The position numbers and the translations under genes are program-made. The notes below the pieces were generated by a model that ran no database searches, was not told the origin of the DNA, and saw nothing but the letters and a program-made list of their open reading frames with translations. Source: Mycolicibacterium neoaurum VKM Ac-1815D (GTDB taxonomy: Bacteria > Actinomycetota > Actinomycetes > Mycobacteriales > Mycobacteriaceae). From it: a stretch of DNA of 64,000 nucleotides. Positions 18,301 to 25,487 of this stretch are shown in pieces. Positions within the stretch are counted from its first letter, which is position 1; each line of letters opens with the position of its first letter. Where the stretch lies: contig NC_023036.2 of assembly GCF_000317305.3 (NCBI RefSeq), forward strand, positions 620,001-684,000, in the 5' to 3' direction.

Positions 18301-19543
18301 CCGCGACCCGTCGGTCACGCTCCGGGTGGGCGAAGGCGTCGACCAAGGTGCGGCGCGACACGCTGCCCGGCAGCGGAATCCGGCCGAGCAGGTGCGCAAG
18401 GCCAAGGGCGATCGGCAACCGCAGCAGTGGTTCCAGCTTGTGCACGTTGCGCAGCGGGGTGCCGTCGGCATCGAGGAACAGTTGCACTCCGGCGGCGATC
18501 GGTGACCCGAGCCCACCGGAATAGCCGACCGCCAGTGCGGTGACACCGACGAAGAGGATGAGGATCAACCGGCCGCGGGACGGCATGCTGGCCATCGCCA
18601 GCCCGGCCAGCCCGGCCGCCGCGACCAACGTGGTGGCGAGCACCGCGACCGATCCGGTCACCAGCGGCGAACCGGCCGTCGCCGTGGGCGCGACGAATGG
18701 CGTCCAGCTGTCGGTACCGCGCAGCATCTCGGTCAGCGACAGCCACCGCGTGGTCACCCCAGAGGATTCGATGTAGTCCAGGAACGGTGGGCTGATCCGG
18801 CCCAGCAGCACCAGCGCGACCGCCCACCAGGTGACCGCGAGCGCGGTGCAGCCCAGCCACCACCCGGTGAACCGCCACCACTGGCGGTTGGGTTTGTGCG
18901 CGGCCCACCAGATGATGGCGGCCAGGCACCCGGTGAGCGTCGCCACGGCGTTGACAGCGCCCATCAGGGCGACGGCCGCCGCGGAACGGGCCGCGAGCAA
19001 TCGGATCCGTGGATCGCCGCGCAGGACGTAGATCACCGGTAGCAGCACCCAGGGAGCCAGCATCATCGGCAGCGTCTCGGAAGAGATCGCGCCCAGGGTC
19101 GTCAACACCCGGGGGGAGAGGGCGAATGCGCCGGCGGCGACGACGCGTGCGGCGGTCGTGCCGATACCGAGCGCCTCCGCGACGCGCAGTAGGCCCCAGA
19201 AGCCGACCGTCAGCAGCAGTGCCCACCACAGGCGCTGGGTCACCCAGCCGGGAACGCCGAGGAGGTCACCGGCCAGGAAGAACGCACCGTGCGGGAACAG
19301 GTAGCCGTACGCCTGGTTCTGCGCCTGCCCGAACGGCAGTTCGCTGTTCCACAGATCGCCTGCCCGCGCCAGGAAGCGCAGCGGATTGGCGGTGAGATCG
19401 AGTTTGGTGTCGGGCGCGATCTGCCCGGGGGCCTGCAGGAAGGTCAGTACCAGGAAGAACGTGCCGACCAGCCATAGCCACCGCCGCGATAGTGCTGTGT
19501 CGGCGAGGGGCGCGCCCGGGCTAGGCCCGGTCGCCGTATTCAA
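15332..19543 (-). CDS. aftD: AftD, alpha-(1->3)-arabinofuranosyltransferase
   Basis: 1403-residue GT-C glycosyltransferase that adds branching arabinofuranose from decaprenylphosphoryl-arabinose to arabinogalactan and lipoarabinomannan at the outer face of the membrane; it is essential in studied mycobacteria. About ten or more helices occupy the first 430 residues. A long extracytoplasmic part follows, including sugar-binding-like beta domains (SSTSWVSSSLQSAVGQWMQI near residue 750 resembles a discoidin/F5-8C carbohydrate module), and terminal helices begin near 1275 (IGLFGGLALLPILALLAML). Length matches Rv0236c (1400). The start is TTG at 19541-19543; no better in-frame start was found. It overlaps the stop of the DUF2613 peptide gene upstream by 23 bases, so the two are translationally linked. 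Confidence 0.93.
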   Translation of the reverse strand: MNTATGPSPGAPLADTALSRRWLWLVGTFFLVLTFLQAPGQIAPDTKLDLTANPLRFLARAGDLWNSELPFGQAQNQAYGYLFPHGAFFLAGDLLGVPGWVTQRLWWALLLTVGFWGLLRVAEALGIGTTAARVVAAGAFALSPRVLTTLGAISSETLPMMLAPWVLLPVIYVLRGDPRIRLLAARSAAAVALMGAVNAVATLTGCLAAIIWWAAHKPNRQWWRFTGWWLGCTALAVTWWAVALVLLGRISPPFLDYIESSGVTTRWLSLTEMLRGTDSWTPFVAPTATAGSPLVTGSVAVLATTLVAAAGLAGLAMASMPSRGRLILILFVGVTALAVGYSGGLGSPIAAGVQLFLDADGTPLRNVHKLEPLLRLPIALGLAHLLGRIPLPGSVSRRTLVDAFAHPERDRRVAVGIVILTALAAGTSLAWTGRLTPPGSFEAIPAHWHDTAAWLDEHNTDGGRVLVAPGAPFATQVWGNSHDEPLQVLGHSPWGVRDSIPLTPPETIRALDSVQRLFAAGRPSAGLADILAQQNISFVVVRNDLDPEASRSARPLLVHRVMDNSPGLTRVAEFGDPVGPGTLDGFVSDSGLRPRYPAVEIYRVDDAHPGPYVTDADTLARVDGGPEALLRIAERRRLAGQQPLGPMLLTADAQRAGLPTPLVTVTDTPVARETDYGRVDHHSSEMRAAGDLRHTFNRVMDYPAGTDPLYARWEGGRLSVSSSAADSTALPDVSPAAGPAAAIDADSSTSWVSSSLQSAVGQWMQIDFDNPVTNAAITITPSATAVGAQVRRIEVSTVNGSTTLRFDQPGKPLAAALPFGETPWVRITAVGTDDGSPGVQFGITDLTVTQYDASGFAHQIPLRRTLDVPGPPPGAAVAQWDLGSELLGRPGCADGPEAVHCAATMGLSPEEPVSISRTLTIPTDTEAAPTVWVRARQGPRLADLIHPPGTVRASGESDLIDVLGSAYAATDGDPRTSWTAPQNGVAQRKPATLTLSLPRRTEVAALTLTPSPTDVPAHPTLVAVDLGAGPQLRRLTGDGPQTIDLTPTVTDTVTLSILGWRDVIDRTALGFDQLKPPGLAEVQVRDAAGAPIAAAGPVDRDRTVEVPCGRGPIIGAAGQFVQTSVRTTVGALLDNEPIAATPCRIGGIALPKGQQEVVISAGETFVVDGIVLSTPRAAEVRPAQVVPADVGIWTADHRQVRVQPADRDRVIVIPESRNPGWVAHTEDGTSLRAITVNGWQQGWIVPAGAQGTVNLTFPSNLTYRIGLFGGLALLPILALLAMLPSRRSVGAQPVSTWHPRPAILLAAAVAAGTLISGLAGAVVVGAAIGLRYLLARRAGLAEKVTVGFTAGGLIAAGAVLSRNPWRSVDGYIGHSAGIQLLALISVAALAASTVTFNRRPLRE

Positions 19544-19694
19544 CGCGGTTGAGCACCGACGACGCCGGATCCCCGGACTGCACGGGGGGCTTGGTGTCCT
19601 GCTGGACCATCAAGGTCACACCGAAGATGGCGGCCGCACCGAGGAGAAGGCCGACCACCAGGCTGGCAGCGGCGGGCACGACGAACCGATCCAT
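19521..19694 (-). CDS. DUF2613 single-pass peptide (Rv0236A-type)
   Basis: 57 residues read directly from the reverse strand: ATG at 19692-19694, stop TAG at 19521-19523. The sequence starts MDRFVVPAAASLVVGLLLGA, has one membrane helix (about residues 6-29, ending FGVTLMV), then a short hydrophilic tail ending NRVEYGDRA. This matches the small DUF2613 family, which in M. tuberculosis (Rv0236A) lies in the same place just upstream of aftD. It overlaps aftD by 23 bases and is likely co-translated with it. A role as a small AftD partner is inference from the conserved linkage. Too short for most gene finders. Confidence 0.85.
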   Translation of the reverse strand: MDRFVVPAAASLVVGLLLGAAAIFGVTLMVQQDTKPPVQSGDPASSVLNRVEYGDRA

Positions 19695-19797
19695 GCGGCC
19701 AACCTAGCACGCCGGAACGAACGGGCGAGTGCTGCCCGAACGGGCGTTCCGGCCGCCCGGGCCCCCAGATCGGGGCGCCCCGTTACTGTGGGGAACC

Positions 19798-20952
19798 ATG
19801 TCGACGTCACGCACCCTGGGTGCCCTGACCGCACTGTCCGCGCTGCTGATGGCCTGCGCGCCGGCTGCCACCGAGGACACCGCCACGGCGCCCGCGCCGC
19901 AGAGCAGCGCCGCGACACCGACCAACGCCTCACTGGATCGGCCGCTGCCGGCCGCACCGGGCCCACAGGTGTGCGGCGATATCGCCTCGCTGTCCACCCG
20001 CGACAAGCTGGCCCAATTGTTGATGGTGGGCGTCAGCAATGCCGCCGACGCGCAGGCCGCGGTGACCGATCACAAGGTCGGCGGCATCATGATCGGCAGC
20101 TGGACCGACAAGTCCATCCTCGGAGCGCCACTCGCCCAGATCGCGGCGTCGGCGACGGCCCTGCCACTCGGGGTCAGCGTCGACGAGGAGGGCGGCCGGG
20201 TCTCGCGGTTGTCCGGTCTGATCGGCAGCCAGCCCCCGGCCCGGGTGCTCGCCGAGACCAAGACTCCCGACGAGGTGTACGGCATCGCGCTCGAACGCGG
20301 CCGGGCCATGCGCGGACTGGGCATCACCGTCGATTTCGCTCCCGTGGTCGATCTCACGCAGGAGAGCGCCGCCATCGGTGATCGGTCGTTCGGCGACGAT
20401 CCCGAGACGGTGACCGCCTACGCCGGCGCCTACGCCCGCGGCCTGCGCGACGCCGGCGTGCTGCCGGTGCTCAAGCATTTCCCCGGGCATGGTCGCGCGG
20501 CGGGGGATTCTCACACCGGCGCGGTATCGACACCGCCGCTGGCCGAACTGCAGACCAGCGATCTGGTCCCCTACCGCACCTTGGTCAACCAGCCGCCGGT
20601 GGCGGTGATGGTGGGCCACATGCAGGTGCCCGGGCTGACCGGCAGTGAGCAGGCCAGCCTCAGCCCGGCCGCCTACGGCCTGTTGCGCAACGAGTTCGGG
20701 TTCGGTGGTGTGGTGTTCACCGACGATCTGTCGAGCATGGCCGCGATCAACCAGCAGTACGGCGTTGCCGAGGCGGTGCTGAAATCGCTGCAGGCGGGTG
20801 CGGATATCGCCCTGTGGATCACCACCGCCGAGGTTCCCGCGGTGCTGGACCGCCTCGAGCAGGCCGTCGCCTCGGGTGAGCTTCCGCAGGCGAAGGTGGA
20901 CGATTCGTTGCGGCGGGTGGCGGCGTCCAAGGGCCCCAATCCCAACTGCTAG
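19798..20952 (+). CDS. lpqI: LpqI, lipoprotein beta-N-acetylglucosaminidase (GH3, NagZ-like)
   Basis: 384 residues. A lipoprotein signal is clear: TLGALTALSALLMACAP with lipidated cysteine in the MAC lipobox at about residue 20, followed by a Thr/Ala/Pro-rich linker. The GH3 barrel follows: GGIMIGSWTD, VSVDEEGGRVSRL (near residue 125), GITVDFAPVVDL (near 180), and the catalytic loop KHFPGHGRAAGDSHTG near residue 230 with the histidine/aspartate acid-base pair of bacterial NagZ enzymes. VVFTDDLSSM near 300 holds the nucleophile aspartate. It removes N-acetylglucosamine from muropeptides during cell-wall recycling, anchored outside the membrane. An ATG 69 bases upstream would bury the signal sequence, so the ATG at 19798 is used. 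Confidence 0.92.
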   Translation: MSTSRTLGALTALSALLMACAPAATEDTATAPAPQSSAATPTNASLDRPLPAAPGPQVCGDIASLSTRDKLAQLLMVGVSNAADAQAAVTDHKVGGIMIGSWTDKSILGAPLAQIAASATALPLGVSVDEEGGRVSRLSGLIGSQPPARVLAETKTPDEVYGIALERGRAMRGLGITVDFAPVVDLTQESAAIGDRSFGDDPETVTAYAGAYARGLRDAGVLPVLKHFPGHGRAAGDSHTGAVSTPPLAELQTSDLVPYRTLVNQPPVAVMVGHMQVPGLTGSEQASLSPAAYGLLRNEFGFGGVVFTDDLSSMAAINQQYGVAEAVLKSLQAGADIALWITTAEVPAVLDRLEQAVASGELPQAKVDDSLRRVAASKGPNPNC

Positions 20953-20977
20953 GCCCATCCGGCCGTAATCTGTTCCG

Positions 20978-21577
20978 ATGGCCGGAGGAACGAAGCGCTT
21001 GCCGCGCGCGGTGCGTGAGCAGCAGATGCTCGATGCCGCGGTGCAGATGTTCTCCATCAACGGCTATCACGAGACGTCGATGGATGCCATCGCGGCCGAG
21101 GCGCAAATCTCCAAGCCGATGCTCTACCTCTACTACGGGTCCAAGGAGGACCTGTTCGGGGCCTGCCTCGACCGCGAGCTGAACCGTTTCGTCGACGAGG
21201 TACGCGGCAAGATCGACTTCACGCTGAGTCCAAAAGATATGTTGAGCAACGCCGTTCGTGCGTTCCTGGGCTATATCGACGCCCACCGCGCGTCCTGGAT
21301 CGTGTTGTACAGCCAGGCCACCAGCTCTCAGGCGTTCGCCCACACCGTGCGTGAGGGCCGCGAGCGCATCATCGATCTGGTCGGCCGGCTGCTGCAATCG
21401 GGCACGCGCAATCCGGAACCGGATGCCGATTTCAACATGATGGCGGTGGCGCTGGTGGGGGCGGGCGAGGCGATCGCCGACCGGGTCAGCTCCGGGGACG
21501 CCGATGTGGCCGAGGCGACCGAGCTGATGATCAATCTGTTCTGGCGCGGTCTGAAGGGCAGGCCGACCCCCGGCTGA
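20978..21577 (+). CDS. TetR-family transcriptional regulator (Rv0238-type)
   Basis: 199 residues. The N-terminal DNA-binding domain is clear: VREQQMLDAAVQMFSING, then MDAIAAEAQISKPMLYLYYGSKEDLF (residues about 30-58), a standard TetR helix-turn-helix. The C-terminal ligand-binding domain contains WIVLYSQATSSQAFAHTVREG. It follows lpqI by 25 bases on the same strand and may be co-transcribed. Its target is not known. Because it sits beside the htdX-fabG4-fadA2 fatty acid genes, it is one candidate for binding the TTAC-N6-GTAA palindromes seen at fabG4/fadA2 and fadE5, but nothing in the sequence proves this. Confidence 0.88.
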   Translation: MAGGTKRLPRAVREQQMLDAAVQMFSINGYHETSMDAIAAEAQISKPMLYLYYGSKEDLFGACLDRELNRFVDEVRGKIDFTLSPKDMLSNAVRAFLGYIDAHRASWIVLYSQATSSQAFAHTVREGRERIIDLVGRLLQSGTRNPEPDADFNMMAVALVGAGEAIADRVSSGDADVAEATELMINLFWRGLKGRPTPG

Positions 21578-21578
21578 T

Positions 21579-21638
21579 GCCGAATCCGAAGACGATGGCG
21601 TGAATTCGATCCCGCGCGTGATCGTCCTCGGATTCGGC
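21579..21638. terminator. Bidirectional hairpin between convergent tetR and htdX
   Basis: Arms of 18 bases (21579-21596 and 21621-21638, beginning GCCGAATCCGAAGACGAT) pair with one mismatch around a 24-base loop. It starts two bases after the TetR stop and ends just before the htdX stop, so it can serve both strands. No U-run follows, as is common in mycobacteria. Confidence 0.6.
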
Positions 21639-21647
21639 GCCGTCCGT

Positions 21648-22490
21648 TCAGAGCGCGGCGACCGTCGCGGTCAGGTGCGGGTACCCCTTCGAGAGGTGTC
21701 GTAAGGCCAGTTCCCAGCCGCTGTCGGTGCTCTCCACATACAACCCGGCCTTCGCGGGCAGCAGCACCGGCTTGCCGAACCGCACCGAGTACGTCACCGC
21801 ATCGGGTAGCTGACCCTCGATGTTCGCCAGTACCGCAGCGGCACTGAACATCCCGTGCGCGATCGCGGTCGGGAAGCCGAACAGCTTGGCGCCCACGGTG
21901 CTGGTGTGGATCGGATTGTGGTCGCCGCCGATGGCCGCGTAGGAGCGGATCTGGGAGGCCGAGATGCTCAGCACCGCGTTGGGCGGCGGCAGCTTGGGCT
22001 GCTTGGGCGGTTCGGGGCGCGGCTCATCGGACAGACTGGTGCGCTGCTGGTGCAGGAACGTCGTGGTCTGCCGCCACGCCAGGTCGTAGCCCACCTTGAT
22101 CTCGGTGATGATGTCGACCAGCAGACCCTTGCGGTGTTCGCGCAGATTTTCCGCGTGCACCCGTACGTCCAGGGTGTCGCTGACCGAGATCGGCCGGTAC
22201 TGGGTGATGTGGTTCTCGGTGTGCACCGAACCCATTGCCGCGAAGGGGAAATCGAAACCCGTGGCCAGTGACATCACGCTGGGGAAGGTGAGCGCGAACG
22301 GGTAGGTCAACGGCACCGTATCGTCGAAGCGCAACCCCGTCACCCCGGCGTAGGCGGCCACATTGGCCGGATCGATGCGCAACTCCGGTACGTGCACGGT
22401 GCGCTCGGGCAGACCGCCGGCGCGCGGGACGAACGGCAGCGCCCCGGCGACCGCGCGGGCCATGTTCAACAGACCGTTGGGCTGGGACAT
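21648..22490 (-). CDS. htdX: HtdX, (R)-3-hydroxyacyl thioester dehydratase
   Basis: 280-residue double-hotdog enzyme that dehydrates (R)-3-hydroxyacyl-CoA or -ACP to the trans-2-enoyl form. The catalytic hydratase 2 motif is intact in the C-terminal half: YAAIGGDHNPIHTS, with the Asp and His of the active site, then FPTAIAHGMFSAA. The N-terminal hotdog (LPERTVHVPELRIDPANVAAYAGVTG) is the substrate-binding repeat. Length matches Rv0241c. It follows fabG4 on the same strand with 98 bases between, filled by a triple tandem repeat, and together the two would supply reduction and dehydration steps. In M. tuberculosis HtdX can replace the mitochondrial FAS-II dehydratase in yeast, supporting a fatty acid synthesis-type role. 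Confidence 0.92.
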   Translation of the reverse strand: MSQPNGLLNMARAVAGALPFVPRAGGLPERTVHVPELRIDPANVAAYAGVTGLRFDDTVPLTYPFALTFPSVMSLATGFDFPFAAMGSVHTENHITQYRPISVSDTLDVRVHAENLREHRKGLLVDIITEIKVGYDLAWRQTTTFLHQQRTSLSDEPRPEPPKQPKLPPPNAVLSISASQIRSYAAIGGDHNPIHTSTVGAKLFGFPTAIAHGMFSAAAVLANIEGQLPDAVTYSVRFGKPVLLPAKAGLYVESTDSGWELALRHLSKGYPHLTATVAAL

Positions 22491-22499
22491 CGTCAGTAC

Positions 22500-22593
22500 C
22501 TCCGGTTCTTCGCGCAGGCGTTCATCGGTGCTCCCGGTTCTTCGCGCAAGCGCTCATCAGTGCTCTCGGTTCTTCCCGCAGGCGCTCATCACG
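22500..22593. repeat. Three tandem 31-32 bp repeats, MIRU-like, between fabG4 and htdX
   Basis: Three copies at 22500-22530, 22531-22562 and 22563-22593 share the core GGTTCTTCGCGCAAGCGCTC, with a few substitutions each. The third copy runs into the fabG4 stop codon. Read on the gene strand, each unit has a TGATGA or ATGA-like junction and a GCGCGAAGAACC core. This resembles mycobacterial interspersed repetitive units, which also sit inside operons; family identity is not proven. Confidence 0.75.
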
Positions 22594-23941
22594 CTCCCAG
22601 CAGGGCCTGGCCGCAGACCCGGATCGTGTTGCCGGTCACGGCATTCGAGGCCGGGCTGGCGAAGTAGGCGATCGCCTCGGCGACATCCACCGGTTGGCCG
22701 CCCTGGAACAGCGAGTTCAGCCGCCGACCGACCTCGCGGGTGGCCAGCGGGATCGCCTCGGTCATCTTGGTCTCGATGAACCCCGGGGCGACGGCGTTGA
22801 TGGTGATGCCCTTGCCGGCCAGGCTGGGCGCCAGTGCGTCGACGATGCCGATCATGCCGGCCTTGGTTGCCGCGTAGTTGGTCTGGCCACGGTTGCCCGC
22901 GATACCGGCCATGGAGGACAGCCCGATGACCCGGCCGCCTTCGGCGAGCGCACCGGCGGCCACGAGGCCTTCGGTGAGGGTCAGTGGTGCAACGAGATTC
23001 ACCGCGATCACCGAATCCCAGCGGGAATCGTCCATATTGGCCAGCAGCTTGTCGCGCGTGATGCCCGCGTTGTTCACCAGCACATCGAGCGTGCCCCCGT
23101 GGTGTTCCTTGAGGTGGGCGACGATCTGGTCGACCGCGTCGGCGGCGGTGACGTCGAGTGCCAGCGCCGTGCCGCCCACCTTCTCGGCGGTCTGCTTGAG
23201 CGCATCCTCGGCCGAGGGCACGTCGACGGCCACCACGGCGGCACCGTCACGGGCGAACACCTCCGCGATGGTCGCACCGATGCCGCGGGCGGCGCCGGTC
23301 ACCACGGCGACCTTGCCCGCCAGGGGCTTGTCCCAGTCGGCGGGAGCGGTCGAGTCGACGGCGCCCACCCGGAACACCTGGCCGTCCACATAGGCGGACT
23401 TGCCGGAGAGGATGAAGCGCAGGGTGGATTCCAGACCGCCGACACCGGGGGCGGCGTCGGCGGCCAGGTAGACCAGCGACACGGTGGCGCCGCGCTGCAG
23501 CTCCTTGCCCAGCGAGCGGGTGAACCCTTCCAGCGCGCGCTGCACGATCTGCTCGTGCGCACCGGCCGCCTCGGTCGGGGTGGTGCCGATCACGACGACC
23601 CGGCCGGAGGCGCCCAGGTTGCGCAGCACCGGGGTGAAGAACTCGTAGAGCTCCTTGAGGTCTGAGGGCTCAGTGATGCCGGTCGCGTCGAACACCAGGC
23701 CGCCGAACTTGTCGGCCCAGCGACCACCGATGTTGTTGGAGACGACGTCGTAGTCGTCGGCCAGCGCCGCGCGCAGGGGCTCGACGACGCGTCCCGACCC
23801 ACCGATGAGCAGGGAGCCGTTCAGTGGCGGCTGCCCCGGACGGTAGCGACGCAGCTCTTCGGGCTGCGGGACGCCGAGTTGCTTGGCCAGGAACGATCCG
23901 GGCCCGGAATTGACCACTTGGGAGAACAGGTCGGATGCCAT
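22589..23941 (-). CDS. fabG4: FabG4, high-molecular-weight 3-oxoacyl-CoA/ACP reductase
   Basis: 450 residues in two parts. Residues 1-200 form a flavodoxin-like, non-catalytic domain typical of HMW FabG ([26 protein letters not shown]). The C-terminal SDR domain binds [27 protein letters not shown] near residue 218. The catalytic set is present in order: NNAG, the serine of GLSSMAG, and YAATKAG (Tyr and Lys). It reduces 3-oxoacyl chains and works naturally with HtdX, encoded just downstream, and with the divergent thiolase FadA2. The ATG at 23941 fits the family; a longer form would read through the operator palindrome. The palindrome at 23951-23966 lies 10 bases upstream of this start. Confidence 0.93.
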   Translation of the reverse strand: MASDLFSQVVNSGPGSFLAKQLGVPQPEELRRYRPGQPPLNGSLLIGGSGRVVEPLRAALADDYDVVSNNIGGRWADKFGGLVFDATGITEPSDLKELYEFFTPVLRNLGASGRVVVIGTTPTEAAGAHEQIVQRALEGFTRSLGKELQRGATVSLVYLAADAAPGVGGLESTLRFILSGKSAYVDGQVFRVGAVDSTAPADWDKPLAGKVAVVTGAARGIGATIAEVFARDGAAVVAVDVPSAEDALKQTAEKVGGTALALDVTAADAVDQIVAHLKEHHGGTLDVLVNNAGITRDKLLANMDDSRWDSVIAVNLVAPLTLTEGLVAAGALAEGGRVIGLSSMAGIAGNRGQTNYAATKAGMIGIVDALAPSLAGKGITINAVAPGFIETKMTEAIPLATREVGRRLNSLFQGGQPVDVAEAIAYFASPASNAVTGNTIRVCGQALLGA

Positions 23942-23950
23942 GGGGACTAA

Positions 23951-23966
23951 CTTACTCCAGAGTAAG
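23951..23966. promoter_or_regulatory. Palindromic operator between fabG4 and fadA2
   Basis: Perfect inverted repeat CTTACTC-CA-GAGTAAG placed in the 46-base gap between the divergent fabG4 and fadA2 starts. Its core, TTAC-N6-GTAA, recurs at fadE5 (31322-31335), including a shared AGTAA end. The regulator is not known; a TetR-type repressor of fatty acid genes is a reasonable guess. Confidence 0.65.
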
Positions 23967-23987
23967 AACTGTGGGTAACATTGGGAT

Positions 23988-25286
23988 ATGGCTAACACGA
24001 ATTCTCGCCGCGTCGCCGTCCTCGGCGGAAACCGGATCCCGTTCGTTCGTTCCGACGGCGCCTACGCAAACGCCTCCAACCAGGACATGTTCACCGCCGT
24101 CCTGGACGGGCTCGCCGACCGCTTCAACCTCAAGGGGGAGAAGCTCGACGCCGTCATCGGCGGAGCGGTGCTCAAGCACAGCCGCGATTTCAACCTGATG
24201 CGCGAAAGCGTGCTCGGCAGCTCCCTGTCGCCGTACACACCGGCCTTCGACCTGCAGCAGGCGTGTGGCACCGGTCTGCAGTCCGCGATCGCGGCGGCCG
24301 ACGGCATCGCCATGGGCCGCTACGAGGTCGCCGCCGCCGGTGGTGTGGACACCACCTCCGACGCGCCCATCGCCTTCGGTGACGACCTGCGCGGGGTGCT
24401 GCTGAGCCTGCGCCGCGCCAAGTCGACCGCCGACCGCCTGAAGCTGGTCGGCAAACTGCCTGCGGCATTGGGCGTCGAGATCCCCACCAACGGCGAGCCG
24501 CGCACCGGGCTCTCGATGGGCGAGCACGCGGCGATCACCGCCAAGCAGATGGGCGTCAAGCGCGTCGACCAGGACGAGCTGGCGGCCGCCAGCCACCGCA
24601 ACATGGCCGCGGCCTACGACCGCGGGTTCTTCGATGATCTGGTCACCCCGTTCCTCGGTGTCTACCGTGACAACAACCTGCGCCCCGATTCCTCGGCCGA
24701 GAAGCTGGCCAGGCTCAAGCCCGTCTTCGGGGTCCGTAACGGCGACGCCACCATGACCGCCGGAAACTCCACCCCGCTGACCGACGGCGCATCGGTGGCG
24801 CTGCTGTCCTCCGAGGAGTGGGCCGCTGCGCACGACATCCCGGTGCTGGCCTACTTCGTCGACGGGGAGACCGCCGCCGTGGATTACGTCAACGGCTCCG
24901 ACGGGTTGCTGATGGCACCGACCTACGCGGTGCCGCGACTGCTCGCCCGCAACGGGCTGACCTTGCAGGATTTCGACTTCTACGAGATCCACGAGGCGTT
25001 CGCGTCGGTGGTATTGGCCACCCTCGCCGCCTGGGAGTCCGACGACTATTGCAAGAACCGGCTGGGCCTGGACAAGGCGTTGGGCAGCATCGACCGCGCC
25101 AAGCTCAACGTCAACGGTTCCTCGCTCGCGGCGGGGCACCCGTTCGCGGCGACCGGTGGGCGCATCGTCGCCCAGCTGGCCAAACAGCTGGCCGAGAAAA
25201 AGAAAGAGACCGGACAACCGGTCCGCGGCCTGATCTCGATCTGTGCCGCCGGTGGCCAGGGCGTGACGGCCATCCTGGAGGCCTGA
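23988..25286 (+). CDS. fadA2: FadA2, acetyl-CoA acyltransferase (thiolase)
   Basis: 432-residue thiolase catalysing thiolytic cleavage of 3-oxoacyl-CoA or the reverse condensation. All catalytic elements are visible: nucleophile cysteine in [11 protein letters not shown] (near residue 88), the [10 protein letters not shown] block near residue 332, the [10 protein letters not shown] histidine near residue 382, and the second cysteine in [10 protein letters not shown] near 423. The substrate-binding [10 protein letters not shown] loop is also intact. No signal or membrane segment. It diverges from fabG4 over a short palindrome-containing promoter, so the two are likely co-regulated. A candidate small RNA lies immediately downstream, before a strong hairpin. 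In M. tuberculosis fadA2 is followed by sRNA F6 and then fadE5. Confidence 0.93.
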   Translation: MANTNSRRVAVLGGNRIPFVRSDGAYANASNQDMFTAVLDGLADRFNLKGEKLDAVIGGAVLKHSRDFNLMRESVLGSSLSPYTPAFDLQQACGTGLQSAIAAADGIAMGRYEVAAAGGVDTTSDAPIAFGDDLRGVLLSLRRAKSTADRLKLVGKLPAALGVEIPTNGEPRTGLSMGEHAAITAKQMGVKRVDQDELAAASHRNMAAAYDRGFFDDLVTPFLGVYRDNNLRPDSSAEKLARLKPVFGVRNGDATMTAGNSTPLTDGASVALLSSEEWAAAHDIPVLAYFVDGETAAVDYVNGSDGLLMAPTYAVPRLLARNGLTLQDFDFYEIHEAFASVVLATLAAWESDDYCKNRLGLDKALGSIDRAKLNVNGSSLAAGHPFAATGGRIVAQLAKQLAEKKKETGQPVRGLISICAAGGQGVTAILEA

Positions 25287-25389
25287 TTCCGCACCCGACA
25301 CATCGGTGCGGAACCCGGATGACCTGGCCTCTTCCATCGTTTCGGTAGCCGGGAAAAGTTTTTCGGAAAAAAACTTCTCGATCGCTGTA

Positions 25390-25482
25390 ACGCCCGCCGG
25401 AGCACTGTCGATACATGGGATAGCTCCGTGTTGCCGTCTGACCCCCCGACCCGACGGCAACACGGGGCTCTTTCATTTTTCG
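25390..25482 (+). ncRNA. Candidate small RNA, probable F6 (ncRv10243) relative
   Basis: The 201-base interval between convergent fadA2 and the TDT transporter gene contains a 17-bp stem (25422-25438 with 25453-25469, one G-U pair) with a 14-base loop, followed by CTTTCATTTTTC, a classic intrinsic terminator. The end of fadA2 is over 130 bases upstream, long for a simple 3' end. In M. tuberculosis the SigF-dependent sRNA F6 lies in exactly this place after fadA2. Boundaries are approximate, the 5' end is a guess, and I could not find a convincing SigF promoter. It could alternatively be only the shared terminator of fadA2 and the transporter gene. Confidence 0.45.
25422..25482. terminator. Strong intrinsic terminator downstream of fadA2
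   Basis: Arms AGCTCCGTGTTGCCGTC (25422-25438) and GACGGCAACACGGGGCT (25453-25469) pair over 17 bp with one wobble; the loop is 14 bases. A T-rich tract (25470-25482) follows on the plus strand. It would stop the candidate sRNA or fadA2 and can also fold on the minus strand, after the TDT transporter gene. Confidence 0.8.
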
Positions 25483-25487
25483 GGTTG

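Noticed and set aside
23952..25463. A 500-residue antisense frame across fadA2
   Set aside because: Complement of a clear thiolase gene; composition is typical of a GC-driven shadow frame.
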